Source of the DNA: Collinsella sp.
GTDB taxonomy: Bacteria; Actinomycetota; Coriobacteriia; Coriobacteriales; Coriobacteriaceae
NCBI GenBank assembly: GCA_019419545.1
Contig: DXZT01000003.1
Location: 1-61,469 of the forward strand
Reading direction: 5' to 3'
Length of the DNA stretch: 61,469 bases
Below are positions 34,522-43,236 of the stretch, in pieces. Below the pieces are notes generated by a model. The model made no database searches, had not been told where the DNA came from, and worked only from the letters and a program-made list of their open reading frames with translations. The position numbers and the translations under genes were made by a program. Every line of letters starts with the position of its first letter. Position 1 is the first letter of the stretch.

Positions 34522-34549
34522 GTGTTACGGATTGTTGGAAACGTAACAC
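34522..34549. promoter_or_regulatory. Inverted repeat upstream of cbiM
   Basis: GTGTTACG-N12-CGTAACAC lies 25 bp ahead of the metal transporter genes. It could bind a metal-sensing repressor or act as an RNA hairpin. I see no cobalamin riboswitch core in the leader. Confidence 0.55.
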
Positions 34550-34573
34550 ACAACGTTCTGATTGAGAGGGCTC

Positions 34574-35656
34574 ATGCATATTCCCGATAATTATCTGTCC
34601 CCGCAGACCGATGCCGTTATGGCGGTGGCGATGGTGCCCGTATGGGTTCACTGCATCAAAAAGGTGCGCGCCACGCTCGATCGCGAGCATATGGCGTTCC
34701 TGGGCATCTGCGCCGCATTCTCCTTCTTGCTCATGATGTTCAACGTTCCGCTGCCCGGCGGTACCACTGGTCACGCCGTCGGCGGCGCACTCATCGCGCT
34801 GCTGCTGGGCCCCGAGGCCGCGGCTATCGCTGTCTCGGTCGCTCTGGCGCTGCAGGCGCTGCTGTTTGGCGACGGCGGCGTTCTGTCGTTTGGCGCCAAC
34901 TGCTTTAACATGGCCTTTGTGCTGCCGTTTGTCGCTGCTATCGTGTTCCGTGCGCTCAACAGCCGTCTGCACGACAAGAGCTGGGGCACCTCGGTTTCTG
35001 CCATCGTGAGCGGTTGGGTCGGCCTGTGCCTGGCGGCCCTGTGCGCGGCAATCGAGTTTGGTATTCAGCCGATGCTCTTCACCAACGCTTCGGGCGCCCC
35101 TCTGTACTGCCCCTTCCCGCTGTCCGTGGCTATTCCGGCCATGTTGATCCCGCATATGCTGGTTGCCGGCGTGATCGAGGGCGTGGCGACGGCCGCCATC
35201 TACGGCTTCATTAAGAAGACGGCGCCGAGCATTATCGTCGGCCCCGAAGCCGCCGATGGCCAGCTTGCCGCCGATGGTACCGCCAAGAAGACTTCCCTGA
35301 TTCCCACGCTCATTCTGGTCGCCGTGCTTGTCGTGGCTACGCCGCTCGGCTTGCTCGCCACCGGTGACGCCTGGGGTGAGTGGGACGCCGAGGGCGCCGC
35401 GACCGCCGTTCAGGAGGCTGGCGACGACAGCCTGCAGGCTTCGGTCGGCCTCGACACCCCGACCTTTGCCGACGCCCTGCCCACGGGCGATTATCTGCAG
35501 GCCTATTCCGAGGAGCAGGGCCTTGGCTTTGCCGGCCAGGCTGCGATGTATATTCTTTCGGGCGTGATTGGCGTGGCGGTGCTCACCATCACATTCCGCC
35601 TGGTCTCGCTGACGGTCAAGGAAAGCGGTGCTCATGGCAATAGCCGAGCTGCCTAG
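34574..35656 (+). CDS. cbiM: Cobalt/nickel ECF transporter substrate component CbiM, with C-terminal extension
   Basis: A 360-residue membrane protein. Residues 1-215 are CbiM/NikM: the N-terminal MHIPDNYLSPQTD places His2 in the metal site, and GHAVGGALIALLLGPEAAAI is typical. The C-terminal part has a hydrophobic helix, a soluble loop and a final helix, like the CbiN/PDGLE domain of NikMN fusions. It captures Co2+ or Ni2+ for the CbiQ/CbiO module. Methionine must be followed by His in this family, which sets the start at 34574; GAGAGG precedes it. Cobalt or nickel cannot be told apart from sequence. Confidence 0.9.
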   Translation: MHIPDNYLSPQTDAVMAVAMVPVWVHCIKKVRATLDREHMAFLGICAAFSFLLMMFNVPLPGGTTGHAVGGALIALLLGPEAAAIAVSVALALQALLFGDGGVLSFGANCFNMAFVLPFVAAIVFRALNSRLHDKSWGTSVSAIVSGWVGLCLAALCAAIEFGIQPMLFTNASGAPLYCPFPLSVAIPAMLIPHMLVAGVIEGVATAAIYGFIKKTAPSIIVGPEAADGQLAADGTAKKTSLIPTLILVAVLVVATPLGLLATGDAWGEWDAEGAATAVQEAGDDSLQASVGLDTPTFADALPTGDYLQAYSEEQGLGFAGQAAMYILSGVIGVAVLTITFRLVSLTVKESGAHGNSRAA

Positions 35657-36470
35657 TTGGCTTGCGGCCGAGGAGCGTTACGAGCCCGCGGGGGCTCGGC
35701 ATCGTGTGATGCAAAAGAATGTCCTGCACCTGGCGAGCCTGCTTGAGCGGGTTCGCCTGGGTGGAGGCGCGCACGAGGGCGGGTCGATGGTCGACCGCGC
35801 CCTTTCTTGCGTTTCGGCTCCGGTGCGCCTGGTGGGGATGTTCGTTTGCGTCCTGTGCGTGTGTCTGACGCAGAGCCCGCTGTACCTCATGTTGATGGCG
35901 GCCATCGCGCTGGTGCTCGTTGCCGTGCGCCCCGTACGCGGGCTGCGTGCGACCTTTGTACCGGCGCTCGGCGCCACGGGGCTTGCGGTGGTTCTGGCAC
36001 TGCCTGCCCTGCTGCTGGGCGCTTCTGCCGCGGGCGCCATGCTCAAGATCGCGCTCAAGACGTTCATTAACGTGTCGTTCGTGCTGGGCGTTTCGTGGAC
36101 GCTCACCTGGAGCCGCATGTCGGCGGCGCTCAAGACGCTACAGCTGCCCGACGAGGTCATCTTTACGTTTGATATGGCGCTCAAGCACATCGAGGTGCTG
36201 GGACGCACGGCGCACGATCTGACCGAATCGGTCATGCTGCGCAGTGTGGGTCGTGCGCCTGCGGGTTTTTCGCGTACCGATTCGATCGCGGGTATCATGG
36301 GCATGACCTTTATCAAGGCGATGGAATGCAGCCGCGCGATGGACGAGGCTATGCTTTGCCGTGGCTTTGCCGGTGCGTATCCGACTCCCGCGCGGAGCGG
36401 CTTTGGCTGGCGCGATGCGGTCTATGCGGTCGTCGTGGTGCTGCTCGCCGTGTTGTGCGCGGTGCTGTAG
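35634..36470 (+). CDS. cbiQ: ECF transporter transmembrane component CbiQ
   Basis: A 278-residue membrane coupling protein (EcfT). Hydrophobic segments cluster at about 60-150 and at the C-terminus, separated by cytoplasmic helices with the coupling motifs around MLRSVGRAP and DEAMLCRGF. It transmits ATP hydrolysis from CbiO to CbiM. AAGGAAAG lies 8 nt before the ATG at 35634, which overlaps the end of cbiM by 23 nt, indicating translational coupling. Confidence 0.88.
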   Translation: MAIAELPSWLAAEERYEPAGARHRVMQKNVLHLASLLERVRLGGGAHEGGSMVDRALSCVSAPVRLVGMFVCVLCVCLTQSPLYLMLMAAIALVLVAVRPVRGLRATFVPALGATGLAVVLALPALLLGASAAGAMLKIALKTFINVSFVLGVSWTLTWSRMSAALKTLQLPDEVIFTFDMALKHIEVLGRTAHDLTESVMLRSVGRAPAGFSRTDSIAGIMGMTFIKAMECSRAMDEAMLCRGFAGAYPTPARSGFGWRDAVYAVVVVLLAVLCAVL

Positions 36471-36490
36471 CGCGGGCGGCCGAGCCGTCG

Positions 36491-37285
36491 ATGTGGATAG
36501 GGAAGGGCGACGTTTTGGCAAACGATACGAATGGCGTGATGGGCGCGAGCGGTGCTACTGGCGCCAAGAGCGTGCCGCTCATCGAGTTTCGCGACGTGCT
36601 GTTCTCCTATGCGGGGCATACGGTTGTCGATGGTGTGTCGCTGCAGGTCGATCGTGGTGAACTCGTTGCCCTACTCGGTCCCAACGGCTGCGGTAAGACG
36701 ACGATTATGCGCCTTATCAACGGTCTTGAACTAGCGGACGCGGGTGCGTACCTGTTTGACGGGCACGTGATCGATGCGGCATATCTCAAGGATTCCGCAG
36801 CCGCTCAGCGTTTTCATCAGCGCGTGGGCTTTGTGTTCCAGAATGCCGACGCCCAGCTGTTCTGCGCTACGGTGGGCGAGGAAGTTGCTTTTGGCCCCGC
36901 GCAGATGGGGCTGCCGACAGACGAGCTCGAGCGCCGCGTCCGCGATGCCATGGAGCTGTTCCAGGTTGCCGATCTGGTCGATGCCTCGCCCTATCAGCTT
37001 TCGGGCGGGCAAAAGAAGCGCGTTGCGCTGGCTGCGGTGGTGTCGATGAACCCCGATATCCTAGTGCTCGATGAGCCCACCAACGGGCTCGATGAGGACT
37101 CGTGCGACATCGTAGTCAACTTTTTGCTGGCCTACGTTGCTGCCGGTAAGACGGTTTTGATGAGTACGCACCATCAAGATTTGGTGCGCCGCCTGGAGGC
37201 CCGTGCCATCTATATCGATCGATATCACCATGTGGTCGAGGCGCCCGTGCCGTCGTATGGAACCGAAAGCGGTGCTGCGGAATAG
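36491..37285 (+). CDS. cbiO: ECF transporter ATPase CbiO
   Basis: A 264-residue ABC ATPase. Walker A is GPNGCGKT at residues 63-70, the signature LSGGQKKR starts at 170, and Walker B is ILVLDEPTNGLD, followed by the switch His in MSTHH. The Q-loop FQNADAQLF is typical of cobalt/energy-coupling-factor ATPases. It follows cbiQ by 20 bp. The start is uncertain: the ATG at 36491 has a weak site, and a TTG at 36515 has GGGAAGGG upstream. Confidence 0.92.
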   Translation: MWIGKGDVLANDTNGVMGASGATGAKSVPLIEFRDVLFSYAGHTVVDGVSLQVDRGELVALLGPNGCGKTTIMRLINGLELADAGAYLFDGHVIDAAYLKDSAAAQRFHQRVGFVFQNADAQLFCATVGEEVAFGPAQMGLPTDELERRVRDAMELFQVADLVDASPYQLSGGQKKRVALAAVVSMNPDILVLDEPTNGLDEDSCDIVVNFLLAYVAAGKTVLMSTHHQDLVRRLEARAIYIDRYHHVVEAPVPSYGTESGAAE

Positions 37286-37363
37286 TTGCTGCGTAGGGTA
37301 TGTATGGCCGCCTGTGCGACTCTGCCGTGATGGTATAGTTAACCAGGTTTTATGGGGGTGGCT

Positions 37364-38212
37364 ATGCCAAGTTGGAACATTCATATCGCTCAAACGGAGC
37401 GCTTGCTGGCACGTGCTAGCGTGCTTGCCGATAGCGTGCGCGACCGTAATGCCTTTTTGTTTGGCTGCGTGGTTCCGGATATCTTCGTGGGCTATATGGT
37501 CCCTGGCATCGCCGATCCCATTCCGTATCGCATTACGCACTTTGCAAAGCCCGAGCCTATCCCTAAGCCGCGCGAGCACGAGTTCTGGGATACCTATGTG
37601 GCGCCGCTGCTTAAAGGCGCACCCGCGGGCGAACCTGCTGAGGCTACCTCGATTGTCGAGGAGCGCGAGCGACTGAACCGCGTGCACTATCCTCAGCGCT
37701 ACAGGGATGCCGAGCCGGTTGTCGGTCCCGGCGCCTGTGAGTTCTCGCTTGCGTCCGAAGATGTGGCGCAGTCGCTGCTCGATTTAACGCTGGGCGTCTG
37801 GTCGCATCTGGTGGCCGACACGGTATGGAACACGCGTGTGAACCAGTATCTGGAAGCACGCGGCGGCAAGCCGTGCGAGGAATTCCGCATTAAAAAGCAG
37901 GGCGATTTTGACTGGTTTGGCAAGACGCTGGGCATCGTTTCCATTCCGCGTGCGACCGATCGCCTCTATACCGCTGCGACGCGTTTTGGGCAGTATCCCA
38001 TCCATAAAGAATATGTGCTCAAGACTATCGGCGTCATGCACGAGATTGTACGCGAAAACCCCGGCGAGCCCGATCATCCGCCGTATCGCCTGCTAACCGA
38101 GGAGTTTTTCGATGCAACGTTTACCGAGGTCATCGAGCTGACCGAGGCGGGATTTGCGGCTCGCGTCGCTGCTTCTGACGTTCCCGCAGTCCCCCTGATC
38201 GCTAGCTGCTAG
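37364..38212 (+). CDS. Zinc-dependent phospholipase C-like protein
   Basis: A 282-residue protein with the N-terminus MPSWNIHIAQTERLL and spaced His/Asp residues (FGCVVPDIF, THFAKP, WSHLVADTVWN). These fit the zinc-dependent phospholipase C/S1-P1 nuclease-like family often called PF00882 in Firmicutes and actinobacteria. No signal peptide is seen, so a secreted phospholipase is unlikely and the substrate is unknown. GGGGGTG lies just before the ATG at 37364; TATAGT (37334-37339) is a possible -10 box. It may be independent of the cbi genes. Confidence 0.65.
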   Translation: MPSWNIHIAQTERLLARASVLADSVRDRNAFLFGCVVPDIFVGYMVPGIADPIPYRITHFAKPEPIPKPREHEFWDTYVAPLLKGAPAGEPAEATSIVEERERLNRVHYPQRYRDAEPVVGPGACEFSLASEDVAQSLLDLTLGVWSHLVADTVWNTRVNQYLEARGGKPCEEFRIKKQGDFDWFGKTLGIVSIPRATDRLYTAATRFGQYPIHKEYVLKTIGVMHEIVRENPGEPDHPPYRLLTEEFFDATFTEVIELTEAGFAARVAASDVPAVPLIASC

Positions 38213-38350
38213 CCGGCCGGCTTAACGGTGAACAGTTCATTCCAATTGACCAACGGCTCCCGTCGCAGGGCGTCTTCGGTGGTGCGCTCGGCATCGGAGA
38301 GGCTTGCGACTGAACACAAATCGATGATGCGGCATACGAAGAAGGTCTAA

Positions 38351-38385
38351 AAAGGGCCCGGAAGGCTTTGCCTTCCGGGCCCTTT
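38351..38385 (-). terminator. Terminator of pyruvate kinase gene
   Basis: A 16-bp stem (AAAGGGCCCGGAAGGC and complement) with a 3-nt loop. The minus strand continues TTTTTAG. It also faces the gene ending at 38212. Confidence 0.88.
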
Positions 38386-38413
38386 GCAATGCAAATCTGT
38401 TTGCAAGTGCGAT

Positions 38414-39874
38414 TTAGCGCACCTGAGCGACGTAAGCGACGTTGGTCGAGGAGACCTTGTCCTCGAGCTGGACGCTCATGCGGGGATCGCCGGCGGTAGC
38501 GACGGTCAGATCGCCAGCCTCGACGTAGCCGAGCTCCTTAGCGGTCTCGATCGCCTTGACGATCGTGCCGTTGACGGTGCCCTGGGTAATCTCGGCCTGG
38601 TGCGGGATGACGCCCCAGTACATAATCATCTGCTGGACGGCCCACTCGTGACGGGAGAACGCGCAGATCGGCATGTTGGGACGGAAGTGCGAGATCAGGC
38701 GAGCGGTACGACCGGTAGTCGTCGGCACGGTGATGCACTTGGCACCAACGGTGGTGGCCATGTTCACAGCGGACATACCCACAACGTTGTTGACGACGCG
38801 CGTGCCGTGAGCGTCAGCCGGAACCTCGAGCGGAGCGTGAGCCGGGAGGTACTTCTCGGTCTCGAGAGCGATGCTGGCCTGCATCTTAACGGCCTCGACC
38901 GGGTACTTACCGGCAGCGGACTCGCCGGACAGCATGACGGCGTCGGTGCCGTCATAGATGGCGTTTGCAACGTCGGCAACCTCGGCGCGCGTCGGGCGCG
39001 GGTTCTGCTGCATGGAGTCGAGCATCTGCGTAGCGGTGATGACGGGCTTGTAGGCCGCGTTGCACTTGGCGATGATCTCCTTCTGGATGTGCGGAACGAG
39101 CTCGGGCTTGATCTCGATGCCCAGGTCGCCACGGGCGACCATGATGCCGTCGGAAGCCTCGAGGATCTCGTCGAAGTTCTCGACGCCCAGGGCGCACTCG
39201 ATCTTCGGGAAGATCGTCACGTGCTCGCCACCGTTCTCGCGGCAAAGCTCGCGGATGCCGCGGACGGACTCGCCGTCACGGATGAAGGAAGCGGCGATGT
39301 AGTCGATGTTCTCGGTCAGGCCAAAGAGGATGTCCTGACGATCGCGCTCGGTGATGGCGGGCAGCGAGATGTTGACGTTGGGCATGTTGACGCCCTTGCG
39401 CTCGCCGATCAGGCCGTCGTTCTTGACGACGCAGGTCATGTCCTGGCCGCTGACGGACTCGACCTCGAGGGCAACCAGGCCGTCGTCGATCAGGATAAGG
39501 GAGCCCTTTTCGACCTCGGAGGGCAGAGCCAGGTAGTCGAGGGAGATGTGCTCAGCGGTGCCGTGGAAATCCTCGGACGTGGGCTGAGCGGTGACGACGA
39601 TCTTATCGCCGGTCTTGACGGCAACCTTCTTGCCGTCGACCAGAAGGCCGGTGCGGACCTCGGGGCCCTTGGTGTCGAGCAGGATGCCGACGGGCATACC
39701 GAGCTCCTTGGAAATACGACGGACGCGCTCGATGCGACCGTGGTGCTCGTCGTAGGATCCGTGCGAGAAGTTAAAACGGGCGACGTTCATGCCCGCCTTG
39801 ATCATCTCGCGGATGGTCTCGTCGCTATCGCAGGCGGGACCCATGGTGCATACAATCTTGGTGCGCTTGTACAT
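38414..39874 (-). CDS. pyk: Pyruvate kinase
   Basis: A 486-residue glycolytic enzyme making pyruvate and ATP from phosphoenolpyruvate. KRTKIVCTMGPA and NVARFNFSHGSYDEH open the barrel, LLDTKGPEVRTG follows, the catalytic lysine is in FPKIECALGVENFDEI, and MVARGDLGIEI and TATQMLDSM bind metal and substrate. The C-terminal regulatory domain is complete. The usual IPKIEN is FPKIEC here, a mild change next to the catalytic Lys. The promoter must lie in the upstream gap 39875-40252. Confidence 0.96.
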   Translation of the reverse strand: MYKRTKIVCTMGPACDSDETIREMIKAGMNVARFNFSHGSYDEHHGRIERVRRISKELGMPVGILLDTKGPEVRTGLLVDGKKVAVKTGDKIVVTAQPTSEDFHGTAEHISLDYLALPSEVEKGSLILIDDGLVALEVESVSGQDMTCVVKNDGLIGERKGVNMPNVNISLPAITERDRQDILFGLTENIDYIAASFIRDGESVRGIRELCRENGGEHVTIFPKIECALGVENFDEILEASDGIMVARGDLGIEIKPELVPHIQKEIIAKCNAAYKPVITATQMLDSMQQNPRPTRAEVADVANAIYDGTDAVMLSGESAAGKYPVEAVKMQASIALETEKYLPAHAPLEVPADAHGTRVVNNVVGMSAVNMATTVGAKCITVPTTTGRTARLISHFRPNMPICAFSRHEWAVQQMIMYWGVIPHQAEITQGTVNGTIVKAIETAKELGYVEAGDLTVATAGDPRMSVQLEDKVSSTNVAYVAQVR

Positions 39875-40252
39875 TCAGACCTCCATCTGACATCGTCTTG
39901 CGCCGATAGATAAACCATAAGAAATAAAATCGAGTTGATTATAACGAAATGACGACCGAATACCCCAAAAAATCGACCGTATGCCGAATTAGAAGTTCAT
40001 TTTTTGCGGGGAAAACGGTAAACGAAAAACATTTACCAAGCGGTCTTACCGCTGCTATCTGGGCAATATTTCAGTTTGGTGACGTGCCGAAGAAAAAACG
40101 TTTTATCAATCTTGAACATCACACTGTCTGCACCGTTGCGCCTGTGCCGTGTTTCCAGACGGAATGTTTTGGCTAGACTCGCCGCTTTGGGGTACCATAG
40201 CCCCACTATCAACTGCCGCTCAGCACGGCAGCCTTGATGAGCCCTTGCCCTT
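39875..40252. other. Intergenic region between pyk and the P-type ATPase gene
   Basis: A divergent promoter region with an AT-rich stretch near 39905-39990, unlike the surrounding coding DNA. A 75-codon open frame at 39949-40176 has no ribosome binding site or family features and is not called. Promoters for both flanking genes are expected here, but I cannot fix boxes with confidence. Confidence 0.5.
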
Positions 40253-40309
40253 CTCCTGGGAATTATGATCGGGCATCAATCTGCTGAGTGGCCCGAATCC
40301 CAGGAGGGG
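40253..40309 (+). promoter_or_regulatory. 5'-UTR hairpin that sequesters the Shine-Dalgarno of the ATPase gene
   Basis: CTCCTGGGA (40253-40261) is complementary to TCCCAGGAG (40298-40306). The latter overlaps the Shine-Dalgarno AGGAGGGG (40302-40309) of the gene starting at 40317. Inside, CGGGC (40270-40274) pairs with GCCCG (40291-40295), continuing the stem. Translation may depend on opening this hairpin. Confidence 0.6.
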
Positions 40310-40316
40310 ACTCTAT

Positions 40317-42998
40317 ATGCAAAAGGAATACCTGTCCGCCGCGGCGGAGGTGCTCAGCGACCAGGGCGTCGATGAGCACCTTGGCTTGAGCGACAACGAG
40401 GCGTCGTCGCGTCTCGCCAAGACAGGCCCTAACAAGCTCAAGGAAGCCGAGAAGACGCCGTTGTGGAAGCGGTTCTTTGAGCAGATGGCCGACCCCATGG
40501 TCATCATGCTGATCGTTGCCGCCGTCATTAGCGCGCTCACGGGCATGGTTAAGGGCGAGGCGGACTTTGCCGATGTCGCCATCATCATGTTCGTCGTTAT
40601 CGTCAACTCGGTGCTGGGCGTGGTCCAGGAAGCCAAGAGCGAGGAGGCCCTCGAGGCCCTTCAGGAGATGAGCGCGGCGCAGTCCAAGGTTCTGCGCGAC
40701 GGCAAACTCGTGCACCTGCCGAGCGCCGAGCTCGTGCCCGGCGACGTGATCATGCTCGAGGCGGGCGACTCCGTCCCGGCCGACTGCCGCGTGCTCGAGA
40801 GTGCCACGATGAAGATCGAAGAGGCCGCACTCACCGGCGAGTCCGTGCCGGTCGAGAAACACGCCAACGTGATCGAGCTTGCCGCGGGCACCGATGACGT
40901 GCCGCTCGGCGACCGCAAGAACATGTGCTACATGGGCTCCACCGTTGTGTACGGCCGTGGCCGCGCCGTCGTGGTCGGCACCGGCATGGATACCGAGATG
41001 GGCAAAATCGCCGGTGCCCTGGCCGAGGCCAAGGAAGAGCTTACGCCGCTGCAGGTTAAGCTCGCCGAGCTCAGTCGCATCCTTACCATCATGGTTATCG
41101 TCATCTGCGTCGTGATCTTTGGCGTCGACATCGTCCGTCACGGCGTGGGCAACGTTCTCACCGACCCGACGGCCCTGCTCGACACCTTTATGGTCGCCGT
41201 CTCGCTCGCCGTCGCCGCCATCCCCGAGGGCCTGGTCGCCGTCGTGACCATCGTGCTTTCGCTCGGCGTGACCAAGATGGCCAAGCGCCAGGCAATCATC
41301 CGTAAGCTCTCTGCCGTCGAGACCCTCGGCTGCACGCAGACCATCTGCTCCGACAAGACCGGCACGCTTACCCAAAATAAGATGACCGTCGTCAAGCACG
41401 AGCTCGCCGCGCCTAAGGAGAAGTTCCTGGCCGGCATGGCCCTGTGCTCCGATGCTCAGTGGGACGAGGAACTGGGCGAGGCCGTGGGCGAGCCGACCGA
41501 GTGCGCGCTCGTCAACGATGCCGGCAAGGCGGGCCTGACTGGTCTGACCGCCGAGCATCCGCGCGTGGGCGAGGCTCCGTTCGACTCCGGCCGCAAGATG
41601 ATGTCCGTGGTCGTCGAGACCCTGGACGGCGAGTACGAGCAGTACACCAAGGGCGCGCCCGACGTGGTGATTGGCCTGTGCACCCATATTTACGAGGGCG
41701 ATAAGGTCGTCCCGCTGACCGAGGAGCGCCGTGCCGAGCTTGTGGCCGCCAACAAGGCCATGGCCGACGAGGCCCTGCGCGTGCTGGCGCTGGCAAGCCG
41801 CACCTACACCGAGGTTCCCGCCGACTGCAGCCCCGCTGCGCTCGAGCACGACCTGGTCTTCTGCGGCCTGTCCGGCATGATCGACCCGGTCCGTCCCGAG
41901 GTGGCCGACGCTATCCGCGAGGCGCACAACGCCGGCATCCGCACTGTCATGATTACGGGCGACCACATCGACACCGCCGTGGCCATCGCCAAGCAGCTGA
42001 GCATCGTCGCCGATCGCAGCCAGGCTATCACCGGTGCCGACCTCGACCGCATGAGCGACGAGGAGCTCGACGCGCACATCGAGGATTACGGCGTGTACGC
42101 CCGCGTCCAGCCCGAGCACAAGACCCGCATCGTCGAGGCTTGGAAGTCGCGCGACCAGATCGTGGCCATGACGGGCGACGGCGTCAACGACGCCCCGTCC
42201 ATCAAGCGCGCCGACATCGGCGTGGGCATGGGCATCACCGGCACCGACGTCACCAAGAACGTCGCCGACATGGTGCTCGCCGACGATAACTTCGCCACCA
42301 TCATCGGCGCCTGCGAAGAGGGCCGTCGCATCTACGACAACATCCGCAAGGTCATCCAGTTCCTGCTTTCGGCCAACCTTGCCGAGGTGTTCTCGGTGTT
42401 CATCGCCACGCTCATCGGCTTTACCATCTTCCAGCCGGTGCAGCTGCTGTGGGTGAACCTGGTTACCGACTGCTTCCCCGCGCTTGCGCTGGGCATGGAG
42501 GACGCCGAGGGCGACATTATGAAGCGCAAGCCGCGCAACGCCAAGGACGGTGTCTTTGCCGGCAATATGGGCCTGGACTGCGTGGTCCAGGGCCTGATCA
42601 TCACCGTGCTGGTGCTGGCGAGCTTCTTTGTGGGCGTGTACTTTGACATGGGCTACATCCACATCGCCGATATGATTGCCGGCAATGCCGACGAGGAAGG
42701 CGTGATGATGGCGTTCATCACGCTCAACATGGTCGAGATCTTCCACTGCTTTAACATGCGCAGCCGTCGCACGTCGCTGTTTAAGATGAAGAAGCAGAAC
42801 AAATGGCTGTGGGCTTCCGCCGCGCTGGCGCTGGTGCTGACGGTGATCGTGACTGTGCAGCCGACGCTTGCCGAGATGTTCTTTGGCCCCGTAACGCTTG
42901 AGCTCAAGGGCGTTATCGCCGCGCTGGGCCTGGCCTTCCTGATCATCCCGCTGATGGAGGTCTACAAGGCGATCATGCGCGCGGTCGAGAAGGAGTAG
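40317..42998 (+). CDS. P-type Ca2+-transporting ATPase
   Basis: An 893-residue P2-type cation ATPase of the SERCA/PMCA group, which exports Ca2+ (possibly Mn2+) across the membrane. The N-terminal cation-ATPase domain is followed by the actuator motif LTGES, the ion-binding helix AAIPEGL, the phosphorylated Asp346 in CSDKTGTLTQNK, and the hinge MTGDGVNDAPSIKRADIGVG. The C-terminal six-helix domain is complete. A strong AGGAGGGG precedes the ATG but is buried in a hairpin. The gene ends in the 91-nt element at 43022 and a terminator at 43155. Confidence 0.94.
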   Translation: MQKEYLSAAAEVLSDQGVDEHLGLSDNEASSRLAKTGPNKLKEAEKTPLWKRFFEQMADPMVIMLIVAAVISALTGMVKGEADFADVAIIMFVVIVNSVLGVVQEAKSEEALEALQEMSAAQSKVLRDGKLVHLPSAELVPGDVIMLEAGDSVPADCRVLESATMKIEEAALTGESVPVEKHANVIELAAGTDDVPLGDRKNMCYMGSTVVYGRGRAVVVGTGMDTEMGKIAGALAEAKEELTPLQVKLAELSRILTIMVIVICVVIFGVDIVRHGVGNVLTDPTALLDTFMVAVSLAVAAIPEGLVAVVTIVLSLGVTKMAKRQAIIRKLSAVETLGCTQTICSDKTGTLTQNKMTVVKHELAAPKEKFLAGMALCSDAQWDEELGEAVGEPTECALVNDAGKAGLTGLTAEHPRVGEAPFDSGRKMMSVVVETLDGEYEQYTKGAPDVVIGLCTHIYEGDKVVPLTEERRAELVAANKAMADEALRVLALASRTYTEVPADCSPAALEHDLVFCGLSGMIDPVRPEVADAIREAHNAGIRTVMITGDHIDTAVAIAKQLSIVADRSQAITGADLDRMSDEELDAHIEDYGVYARVQPEHKTRIVEAWKSRDQIVAMTGDGVNDAPSIKRADIGVGMGITGTDVTKNVADMVLADDNFATIIGACEEGRRIYDNIRKVIQFLLSANLAEVFSVFIATLIGFTIFQPVQLLWVNLVTDCFPALALGMEDAEGDIMKRKPRNAKDGVFAGNMGLDCVVQGLIITVLVLASFFVGVYFDMGYIHIADMIAGNADEEGVMMAFITLNMVEIFHCFNMRSRRTSLFKMKKQNKWLWASAALALVLTVIVTVQPTLAEMFFGPVTLELKGVIAALGLAFLIIPLMEVYKAIMRAVEKE

Positions 42999-43021
42999 GT
43001 CGAAAGGCCATCCTTCCCACC

Positions 43022-43112
43022 GGCCCGACCGCCTGCGGGGTTTCTTCCTCGCTGGTCCTCGCGCTTCGCGCTGCGGGATCGCTCGGAAGAAACCCCTCCC
43101 GGCGGGCGGGCC
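43022..43112. repeat. 91-nt structured hairpin element, copy 2
   Basis: 43022-43033 pairs with 43101-43112 (one mismatch) and 43037-43048 pairs perfectly with 43085-43096. The apical part TCCTCGCGCTTCGCGCTGCG is nearly the same as in copy 1 (34260-34354), while the outer stems differ in sequence but still pair. It follows the ATPase gene by 23 bp. Confidence 0.8.
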
Positions 43113-43154
43113 TTCGGATAACCTCTCGGGACCATTGGCTGAGGGAAAGTTTGT

Positions 43155-43188
43155 GAGCTGGTCGGGCTTTGCCCGGCCAGCTCTTTTT
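43155..43188 (+). terminator. Terminator upstream of rsgA
   Basis: GAGCTGGTCGGGC / GCCCGGCCAGCTC (13 bp, one G-T) with a 3-nt loop and five T. Confidence 0.9.
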
Positions 43189-43236
43189 GATTTAAAATAC
43201 CTGCTCAGTTGTGTGGTTTTGTGCTGGGAGGCATCT

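Noticed and set aside
34355..34573. Cobalamin or NiCo riboswitch ahead of cbiM
   Set aside because: Conserved core sequences of neither class could be found; only the inverted repeat at 34522-34549 is clear.
39949..40176. 75-codon plus-strand frame upstream of the Ca2+-ATPase gene
   Set aside because: No ribosome binding site, and it lies in the AT-rich divergent promoter region.
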